Part shown: piece after piece, positions 56,560 through 64,000 of the stretch
How positions within the stretch are numbered: position 1 is the stretch's first letter
Layout: each line of letters begins with the position of its first letter
NCBI GenBank assembly: GCA_032622095.1
Contig: CP136062.1
Coordinates: 153,384,875-153,448,874 of the forward strand
Length of the DNA stretch: 64,000 nucleotides
DNA from: Siphonodentalium dalli
Taxonomy: Eukaryota > Mollusca > Scaphopoda > Gadilida > Siphonodentaliidae
Direction: 5' to 3'
Made by a program: the position numbers and the translations under genes
The notes under the pieces: generated by a model
The model's input: the letters and a program-made list of their open reading frames with translations, nothing else
What the model was told of the DNA's origin: nothing
Database searches by the model: none

Positions 56560-58340
56560 AATTCCACTCTGTAATTGCAGTATCAAATAATTTAGTTTAT
56601 GTTACATGTATATAGTACCAATTTTTTGGGAAAATTGTCACTACTGTACTATATCTTGTTCAATATAAAAGGGCACAAGTTTTGGAGAGACGTAGAGAAT
56701 ACATGTACCTTATACCTTATGCTGTTAGTGGACGCTGGCTTGTGCCACTATGTCCACGTCTTGGTGTAAACAATATTTAATTTAGAACAAAACATGTAAT
56801 ACATACAAACAATTTGACATAAATAATAATAGAGTTCAAGACGGGGATTAGACAACAAGCCCAAAGGCTTTTATCAAGTCTTTTCCCCGGAGAAGGAAAG
56901 TTTACCCTTGGTATCAGAATAGATACCATATAGGGTAAGTTTAGCAGACGGGAAAAACATGTTAGATCCGAAAAATATTGTTCAAGGAGGGGGTATAGAG
57001 GGATCGAGTGCAGGAAGGAAAGAACGTTTGTCAAGTTAATTGGTATTGCATACCGTGCATCAGCCAAAACGAAAGATGGGAGTGAAGCGACTTCAATAAT
57101 GATTATCTCTATTTTGATATGCCGTGATAATATAGTGAGGTGGAGTCTAAATATTCATACATGAGATCATTTGATAAACATTAAATTATACTGCAAGTGT
57201 TATCAAGTTGTATAAAGGGGTTAACCAGGCATGGGTCCCCAAAGAAACCCATCTTGGTATTTGAGAACTTATATATTAAACCTTATATCACACTATTAGA
57301 AAGGATATTTTTGCTCACAGGAGAATATTTCTTATCATATTTCAGGTTCTGTCTGCCAGTCTAAAATCACTGTGTGACCCTCCCCTTAGTATGTCCCCTT
57401 TGTGGAGGGCAAAAGGGCAGTTTCCCCCTGCCCCTTCTTCCTTGTTTATATTCTATGTATTTTGCTTGATTATATATTGACTCTTCAGAAACGGAGGAAT
57501 GAAAGATATATATAGAAGAAATGTATTTAGCAACATGTTTTCTCACTGACAAAAGCCAATTTGATCAAATGGGTGTCTTTTTACATGTTTGATAGATCCT
57601 GGGTGTCTTTTTGCATGTTTGATAGATCCTGGTGTCTTTTTGCACATTTGAGTGATCCTGTGTGTATTTTTGCATACCATGCGACAAATACAATTCAACC
57701 TTACTGTTTAGTCAATTCAATTTTCAATTTATTAGTATTCTGATCATCAAGGTAGATATAACAGAAACATGGTTATTACAAATATCGATGCAAATATAAA
57801 TTTGTTTTGCATGAATGCACATTTAGATATATAATATAGTTGTGTATACAATAGTGTCTTGATCTGTATATAATTATATATTTTTTTCCTGATAGATTAT
57901 TGTTATTAATTTCGGCGTAATGGTTACGTGTTCGGTCAGTGGATATGGATTTTTAATGGTTTAAATGATTCAGCCTCAAGAGGAGTCAGATTATAGTATA
58001 TACTCGTGTCGCTTATAAAATAAGCGCATCTACAGCGATAAACTATTATATTGGTGTTGGGGTCCTTCTTTATACAATTTGGTACATGTAAGAAACAAGT
58101 ATGTTATATCGGTATATTTTGAAGCCAGAAGGTGGGTTACTTGTTCGTCTGAAAGTGTAGCCTCAAGAGTTCCGAAATATATCAATGATCTTTTTTATAA
58201 AAACTGAGAGATTCTTGGTAATTCTTCTGTTGTGGTTATTGAATAGTGCTGCTAACTTGTTAGCGTTTGGTCTCTGGTAATAGTATGGTCTCAGGTATTA
58301 TACGCGTATGTCATGGAGTTCAATACATTTAAGGATGACA
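56560..58340. other. No gene recognised
   Basis: AT-rich. A 30-bp triplicate (GGGTGTCTTTTTxCATGTTTG ATAGATCCT) lies at 57571-57660. Short open frames look fortuitous. Confidence 0.5.
57571..57660. repeat. 30-bp tandem repeat, 3 copies
   Basis: GTGTCTTTTTACATGTTTGA TAGATCCTGG and two close variants in tandem. Confidence 0.9.
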
Positions 58341-58346
58341 TGATAC

Positions 58347-58826
58347 TCATCGCCTATTTCTGAGTTGATAACCCGGCGACTTACCATTTTTTGTGATTTT
58401 TATCGCGTTTTGTAATTCGATCATCGCGATATTAGCGTTTAAGTGAGAGTTGTCAATTGTCTCTGTTGACAGGAACGCTTGATATTCGTCTTCGGGTTGG
58501 GACTCATGGTTGTCGGAAGTTTCCTCGGAGATATAAAATTGTTTAAACTCGTCGCAGGTCGGTGCGGGTTTCTCATGAGTGTCTGAATCTAATTGCTTCA
58601 TAAGTTTCCAGAACTCTTTCGTAGAGTTTGCACGTAATTCATGTACCCGGCGGCTAATTTTATTATTGTGGCGGAGCTTGCTAAGTTGTAAAACTTGTTT
58701 GTAGTTCCGCTGACATTCCAGCATTATACGTCTATTGTATGTATTCGGAAATTGCTTAAATTTTCGTCGAGCTTTCCGGTATCTAGTTCGAGCTGAGCGG
58801 CAATCATTCGCGAACCATGGTTGGGT
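58347..58826 (-). pseudogene. LINE ORF2 fragment, downstream half (linker to start of RT)
   Basis: Minus-strand frame: ITQPWFANDCRSARTRYRKA, MLECQRNYKQVLQLSKLRHN, STKEFWKLMKQLDSD, then KNGKSPG near the end. PWFxxDCRxAR and FWKLxxxL are the usual linker between endonuclease and reverse transcriptase in non-LTR elements, and KNGKSPG is the entry motif of the reverse transcriptase. The copy stops immediately after it (YQLRNRR-stop), so the polymerase itself is missing. The other half of this frame lies at 60146-60341, separated by an inserted foldback element. Confidence 0.85.
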
Positions 58827-58834
58827 AATTTTAC

Positions 58835-60137
58835 GGTGTCAGACCGGTTTTCCGAAGACCTATTACTACGAAGGCCCACAACTCCGAAGACCCGATTCTC
58901 CGACGGCCCACAACTCCGAAGACCCGATTCTCCGACGGCCCATAACTCCGAAGACCCGATTCTCCGACGGCCCATAACTCCGAAGGGCCGATTCTCCGAC
59001 GGCCCATAACTCCGAAGGGCCGATTCTCCGAAGACCTATAACTCCGAAGACATATAACTCCGAAGGGCCGATTCTCCAAAGACCTATAACTCCGAAGGCC
59101 CGATTCTCCGACGGCCCATAACTCCGAAGGTCCGATTCTCCGAATGTCCAATACTCCGAAGATTTTGTTTTATCGGGGTATTACCGTTTACTAAATAGTG
59201 TACAGTCCAGTGGCGAAGCCAAGGGGTCCCAAAATTCCCACTGCCCCCATTAAACCTCTACTTGCTATTTCAGACAATATGGGCCCCTACCAAAACATGT
59301 CCAATGTCATGTAAACGCCCGGAAATCGTTCATGGGGCATCAAAATATTCAAACTTTTCCTACTGCCCCCACCTAAATGGGAATCCTGGCCCGCCACTGA
59401 CTATACACCAGATACTATAACGTTACGTTGGCCCATGAGATGCCAGAGTAAAATGTACAGGGGTGAACGGGGAAGAACTTGTCGCCCCTGTGCATGTTAG
59501 GCTACTCTGACATTCTTGCAGCGTTTCGTTATAATATACCCGGTGCACACCAGTGGCGGAGCCAGGGTTCCCATTTATAGGGGTGCACATTAATTAGCAT
59601 ATGTGGGGATATGTGGGGGATATATCATGCATATGATATGCCGAAAGCATATCACGAAGGCCTGATTTGCGGGGAGCGCATACATGGGAGGGGTCGCCCC
59701 AATCGTTGGTCCGGGGGCTCCCCTGGGCAGGAACATTGTGAATATTTGAATGCCTAGAAGGGATTTCCTGACGTTTACATGACATTTGACATGTGTTTTG
59801 GGGGCGGTCTCCCCTAGGGCCCCATTGACCCCGCCACTGGACTGTACGCTATTTAATAAGCGATAAAACATGATCTTCGGAGAATCGGCCCTTCGGAGTT
59901 ATAGACCTTCGGAGTTATGGGCGTTCGGAGTTATAGGCCTTCGGAGTTATGGGCTTTCGGAGTTATGGGTCTTCGTAGTTATGGGATTTCGGAGAATCGG
60001 GACTTCGGAGTTATGGGCTTTCGGGGAATCGGGGCGTCGGGGAATCTGACCTTCGGAGAATCGGGGCGTCGGAGAATCTGACCTTCGGAGAATCGGACCT
60101 TCGGAGTATTGGGTCTTCGGAAAAACGCTACGTAACC
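58835..60137. mobile_element. Foldback element with minisatellite arms, 8-bp target duplication
   Basis: A 1303-bp element flanked by identical AATTTTAC (58827-58834, 60138-60145). Both ends carry TTTTCCGAAGACC or its inverse, preceded by less similar outer bases (GGTGTCAGACCGG against GGTTACGTAGCG inverted). The left arm is a tandem array of about 32-bp units (CCCATAACTCCGAAGACCCG ATTCTCCGACGG). The right arm is the same motif inverted and more degenerate. The centre (59160-59880) contains two CAGTGGCG...CGCCACTG modules. The structure recalls Drosophila Foldback/Galileo elements in design only; the superfamily is unknown. Confidence 0.9.
59208..59839. repeat. Central part of foldback: two CAGTGGCG-ended modules
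   Basis: 59208-59399 starts CAGTGGCGAAGCCAAGGGG and ends CCTGGCCCGCCACTG. 59551-59839 starts CAGTGGCGGAGCCAGGG and ends GACCCCGCCACTG. Ends of this type belong to hAT MITEs. The flanks (GTACAGTC, GACTGTAC) are inverted rather than direct repeats, so they were probably duplicated by folding rather than independently inserted. Confidence 0.6.
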
Positions 60138-60145
60138 AATTTTAC

Positions 60146-60341
60146 TCCGCTTTTTGTCCTTTCGAGGTGGCGCGTTTTGTTCGCTGGAATTACATGCGGG
60201 TGTGAGTAGATCGCAAATGGATTGAGACAATGAATTCATATCGGATTGTTTTATCGCACAGAAGAACATTTGGTCCATTTCGGCTTCGAGTACACCGACA
60301 GCTTGTGAAACAGTGCGATGAACTCGGCTATAGACGGTGCG
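60146..60341 (-). pseudogene. LINE ORF2 fragment, upstream half
   Basis: The minus-strand frame is open from 60341 (after a TGA) through VGVLEAEMDQMFFCAIKQSD and CDLLTPACNSSEQ to APPRKDKKRSK. This is the region just before the PWFxxDC linker. Read across the excised insertion it continues in frame into the fragment at 58347-58826. Confidence 0.8.
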
Positions 60342-61014
60342 TCACAATTATTAAACAAAGGTTGCGGCTCTGTGGAAACCCTCTGTAAAACCCCTTTAAA
60401 TATTCAATTCAGTGACATCAGAGTAATGATCAGTGGCATTCAGTACCTGGTACAAAAGAAACACTTCCCCAAGCTCGGTGACATGTGCCACGTAAGACTT
60501 TCTCCAAGATTATAACAGTATGAGGCAAAGTTTCAACTGGGAAAGGTTGACCAAGCTGCTGATACAATTGTGACCTGGGCTGTTTTTTTAACAGTACATA
60601 AAAGATTAACACCACAAGCTGGGATCTGAAGGTTACCTCACTCAATTAAGCACCTGCTAATTAAACAATGGAGATGAAAGGAGTACAGAAGCTAATAGAG
60701 AGGTGTGAAAATCTTATTGTTTTACCTGAGGTAGGCCACTTGACAAATCCCAAGCCCATATAGTTGTGGGTATTGTCATGTGCAACCTCAGATTGTGTCC
60801 ATGCAGTGTTAAAGAGAACATCACATTTGCTCAAGCTCATTCAATGTTACTCAAACTACCATACTTAGGATATTTCTACAAACAAGTAAGCATTTTATCC
60901 ACATTTATACACTATGAGTAATGTTATAATGCCTTCATTTCATCCATAGTATCTAGTAGGTCTAGAATTCTTAGCATATTGTTCTTATAAAAACATTTAC
61001 ATGAGCCATATTTC

Positions 61015-61355
61015 TTAACCCTTTACCCAACAGAACGGACCTGTGCCAATGCATTCTCTTATATATGCGAGTCGACCATAGGTCGCCTCGCATATATAAG
61101 AGAATGCATTGGCTTAACACATTAAAAATTATAAAATTGTTAAAGAATGTAAGAAAAAATGCATTCTATGGTCGACTCGCATATATAAGAGAATGCATTG
61201 GCACAGGGCATAACTGTAACTATCACAATGTGGTCAAGGAGCCTGTTCCAATGATATCCATATTTGTATGGTTCTATTGAGACAGACCGAAGATATTTTA
61301 GGCTGTTGAAGCTTTATTTGGCTGGTTTTGGCCGGTTTGTTGGGTAAAGGGTTAA
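61015..61355. mobile_element. Family A TTAA MITE, shortened
   Basis: TTAACCCTTTACCCAACAGA to TGTTGGGTAAAGGGTTAA, both TTAA intact. The second hairpin has lost its left arm (AAAAATGCATTCTATGGTCG). Confidence 0.92.
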
Positions 61356-61472
61356 AACCTAAGAAGTAGAACTTATAAGTTTTAGATATTTTAACAATGC
61401 TTCATAACCGGTCCTGGTTCGGAATGGGGGTGGGGCTTTGCTTCTTGCTTTGGTGGCATCCACCTCATGCAC

Positions 61473-61605
61473 AGTAGGCAAACACCTACTGTGCATGAGC
61501 ATATATCAATCTCACCAACTCTAAAAATGCTCTTCAGCGTAAATGAGAAGGTTCCTATGATATATTTATAACAATAAATATATCATAGGAACCTTCTCAT
61601 TTATA
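61473..61605. repeat. Two perfect hairpins
   Basis: CTCATGCACAGTAGG/CCTACTGTGCATGAG (about 61473-61500), and AAATGAGAAGGTTCCTATGA TATATTTAT mirrored exactly to about 61603. Confidence 0.9.
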
Positions 61606-62153
61606 ATACAGCAAATTATTACAAATTACAGACTACGTTACGCATATATGGATTTAGATGGCAGTTTGAAAATTATTGGTAGTAAACACTTTTTATATTT
61701 TAGTATGGACATTGGTACTGTACCATTTATTTTCATATCCTTTTGAAATATGCAGTCACCATGACTGACCATGCTTTCAGAAAACAAATCTGGCTTAAAT
61801 TAATGACCTGGCAACAATGAATTTTCAACCTTCATTTTTAATTTAAAATTGACTAGTAATAAGAATGAAAAAATTTACAATTCCGAGATTCTAAACCTGG
61901 TACTATGTGCTGGTTGGTCATTTATATAAATTGTTACTAAATCTTTTCTTTAAATTCTTATGATTTGATTTGTTTGTAGTAACATATTTATTGTGCCATG
62001 AATATATAGTTTAAGGTACAATAAATTATATAATTATACATGTGATAATATGGAAACAGGGGATTGGAGTACAAGTTATGAAACTTATTGATGATTCTCT
62101 CCCTGTGTAGAGTCTGTGGACCCAACTATTCTACCAGAGCTAATAGCTCTCCA

Positions 62154-62553
62154 TTAACCCTTTACCCAACAAACCGGCCAAAACCGGCCAAATAAAGCTT
62201 CAACAGCCTAAAATATCTTCGGTCTGTCTCAATAGAACCATACACATATGGATATCATTGGAACCGGCTCCTTGACCACATTGTGATAGTTACAGTTATG
62301 CCCTGTGCCAATGCATTCTCTTATATATGCGAGTCGACCATAGGTCGCCTCGCATATATAAGAGAATGCATTGGCCTAAAAAAAATCTTTTTTTAACACT
62401 TTTTACCATTTTTTCTTACATTCTTTAACAATTATATATTTTTTAATGTGTTAAGCCAATGCATTCTCTTATATATGCGAGGCGACCTATGGTCGACTCG
62501 CATATATAAGAGAATGCATTGGCGCAGGGCCCTTCTGTTGGGTAAAGGGTTAA
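62154..62553. mobile_element. Family A TTAA MITE
   Basis: TTAACCCTTTACCCAACAAA to TGTTGGGTAAAGGGTTAA, about 400 bp, full two-hairpin core; opposite orientation to the copy at 61015. Confidence 0.93.
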
Positions 62554-62835
62554 TATAAACATCAGGTTCACAGATTACTCCCTGTGTTGATTTGCTCTCC
62601 TGGAAATATAGTATAAAATAGATGGTAGTGCTGATCAGAAAAAGATACTGGTATATCAGTTTAAGTGGTTAAAGTAGTCGAAAATGTATGCATGGGTTCG
62701 GACCTCTAAATTTAAAAAAATGTAATATCCAGGTTCTTCTCTGGGGTAGTTGGTTGGTCATATGTGATTTCTGAAATATGTTGTATGATTATGATGAATT
62801 CTGATTATGATATATGTTTAAAAATGGCCATTGTA

Positions 62836-63612
62836 TATATGGGAGGCCCTTTTCATATTTATTATTTATTTACGCTTAAGCGCAAATATTTGCGCTTAAG
62901 CGCAAATAACCTCTATCATTTGCGCTTAAGCGCAAATATTTATGCTTAAGCGCAAATAAAAATTAATATGCATTGATCCCCCCTGAATTAATTTTAAATG
63001 GCACAGGCCTAAACACATCACTAAAGTCTATATAGGCCCACCATATGAGGGAAGCAATCCCCCAGTAACCCCAAGATCCCTTTTATGACCATGGAAATGG
63101 TATAGATCTGTGCAGGATATGTCTTTTTTATAAAATATACAAGATCTCTGGGATTGAGACACAAATTCTTGGGGACAGGGATGCTGATAATATGAAAATA
63201 GGGGTTTTTCCCCTATTTCAAGTCAATAAGTACACCATATGAGGGAAGAAAGACCCCAGTAACCCCTAATTCCCTATTTATGGCCATGGAAATAGTATAT
63301 ATCTGTGCAGGAGATGCCCCTTTAATAAAATATACTAGCGCTCTGGGAGTGAGGCACCAATTCTTGGGACACCAGGGACAGAGATTCTGATATGCATATG
63401 GAACTTTCGAGTCTGTATGGGGCTACTAGTACTAATATGGGCCCATGATAATATTATATGAGATGGACTCAATCATTCACAATCAGAGGGTAGTAAGGGA
63501 GTGTTAGGTATTTGCGCTTAAGCGCTGAAGCGCAAATAAATTGATAAGACACATATTTGCGCTTAAGCGCAAATAATAATAAATGTGAAAAGGGTCTCCC
63601 ATATGTATATGG
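62836..63612. mobile_element. Inverted-end element with GCGCTTAAGCGC palindrome arrays
   Basis: The left flank TATATGGGAGGCCCTTTTCA TATTTATTATT mirrors the right AATAATAATAAATGTGAAAA GGGTCTCCCATATGTA. Inside each end lie copies of the palindrome ATTTGCGCTTAAGCGCAAAT: four on the left (62870-62960) and two or three on the right (63508-63573). The centre holds a tandem duplication of about 190 bp (63037-63210 and 63229-63402). No coding capacity and no defined target duplication. Confidence 0.75.
63037..63402. repeat. Tandem duplication inside the palindrome element
   Basis: CACCATATGAGGGAAG, CCCCAGTAACCCC, CATGGAAAT, ATCTGTGCAGGA, AATATAC, CTCTGGGA and AATTCTTGGG occur twice in the same order. 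Confidence 0.9.
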
Positions 63613-63938
63613 ATATACACTCATCTCCACCGGAGTTTACATTTAATAAGAAGACTCGGACAAAATATGACACACTCTTGGCATCTATTTTAGACTGGAC
63701 CTCATAGATGGTCCAAAATAAGAAATAAAATGTGAAATGAAAACTGATAGAAAGTACAAATATGTGCCAGTAAACTCATCAGTGAATTTAGTCAGTGAAA
63801 GCATTACCTCGATAATATGCAACTTATTTTACTTTATAAATGTGATAGGACTTTTTGAATGCAAAATATCAGATGGAAATAAACAGAAAAATATGCACAA
63901 GTGGGGTTAAAATAACTATTGAAAATCGTTTGATCAAC

Positions 63939-64000
63939 CTGGCAGAGCGCATGCGTGTATCATGCCGACTATATTGCCAGAAAAACGGCGGAAAATCTTC
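63939..64000 (-). CDS. BtpA-like gene, 5' exon (partial at window edge)
   Basis: Minus-strand codons from the window edge read KIFRRFSGNIVGMIHACALPG and end at CTGCCAG followed by the donor GTTGATC. The last G starts the Gly codon completed by GT in exon 2, giving ALPGTP. IVGMIHxxALPGTP is the N-terminal signature of BtpA-family proteins (first strand of the barrel). The exon continues past the window, so the start codon and any mitochondrial targeting peptide are not visible. Confidence 0.9.

Larger units (their letters stand above)
50487..63938 (-). other. Intron 1 (of the visible part) of the BtpA-like gene
   Basis: Donor GTTGAT, acceptor TTTCAG, 13452 bp, containing LINE fragments, a foldback element and nested TTAA/hAT insertions. 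Confidence 0.85.
25828..64000 (-). other. BtpA-family gene, 3' part (six exons, five introns)
   Basis: Six minus-strand exons join with compatible phases (1, 0, 1, 2, 1) and GT-AG introns at every junction. They give about 262 residues that read in the order of the BtpA/SgcQ family: MIHACALPG, DAVIVENMHD, GVQILAGANKQALAVA, LDFIRAECFVFSHIADEG, ADLLRYRRNIGA, ADGVIVTG, PVLVGSGVT, then GLIIGSYFK. The family folds as a TIM barrel; cyanobacterial BtpA affects photosystem I stability, and animal members (such as worm F13E9.13, annotated as mitochondrial) have no established reaction. The introns are 13452, 2444, 2978, 15155 and 3354 bp. Start codon, promoter and any targeting peptide lie beyond position 64000. 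Confidence 0.93.

Noticed and set aside
58724-60278. Proline/arginine-rich repeats (RRPDSPTAHNSEDP) as a repeat protein
   Set aside because: They come from the 32-bp minisatellite arms of a foldback element and are open in several frames because the unit lacks stops.
33278-61280. Open frames reading MRVDHRSPRIYKRMHWLN or similar
   Set aside because: Translations of the family A/B hairpin core (CCAATGCATTCTCTTATATA), seen in both strands of every copy.
1-64000. tRNA or rRNA genes
   Set aside because: No cloverleaf with A and B boxes and no ribosomal RNA core sequence was noticed by eye. A tRNAscan/Infernal run would be decisive.

Overview
This is an AT-rich stretch of an invertebrate animal genome. 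The evidence is spliced GT-AG exons, non-LTR retrotransposon (LINE) remnants, an unrelated-to-bacteria repeat load and dense foldback MITEs. A marine invertebrate is likely (LINE types, the 'AAAGTTATC...ACAGACGGACAG' type repeat near 48.6 kb), but I cannot fix the phylum. There are no bacterial-style operons, and nearly every short ORF here is chance reading of repeats.

Region 1 (1-13.1 kb): a homogeneous tandem satellite with a 713-bp unit, about 11 copies (1-~7770). It fades into diverged edge copies that are broken by a 1.2-kb insertion with a 14-bp target repeat (8566-9775), a hAT-type MITE with a perfect 8-bp target duplication (10278-10659) and a LINE 3' end (11333-12054).

Region 2 (13.1-25.3 kb): mostly unannotated AT-rich DNA with MITEs, old duplications and hairpins. 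One weak exon-like open frame lies near 18.6-18.8 kb.

Region 3 (25.8-64 kb, minus strand): one host gene. Six exons with matching splice phases (63939-64000, 50404-50486, 47776-47959, 44647-44797, 29364-29491, 25828-26009) encode about 262 residues of a BtpA-family (SgcQ/F13E9.13-like) TIM-barrel protein. It is complete except for the extreme N-terminus, which lies beyond the window. The five introns (2.4 to 15.2 kb) hold most of the transposon load.

The repeats fall into recognisable families, named here for convenience. M: 8-bp target duplications, CAAGCC...GGCTTG ends, one or two hairpins, 151-450 bp. A, B, C, D and E: TTAA-flanked piggyBac-like elements. T: TA-flanked mariner-like foldbacks starting CAGTAATGC. 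There are also true hAT-type insertions. Several insertions can be proved from within the window because an unoccupied copy of the same site exists, or because target duplications are exact. A minisatellite-armed foldback element (58835-60137) is inserted in a LINE reading frame, and the frame rejoins exactly once the element and one 8-bp duplication are removed.

The most interesting pattern is that family M lies within 75 bp of five of the six exons of the BtpA-like gene and appears to supply its stop codon.
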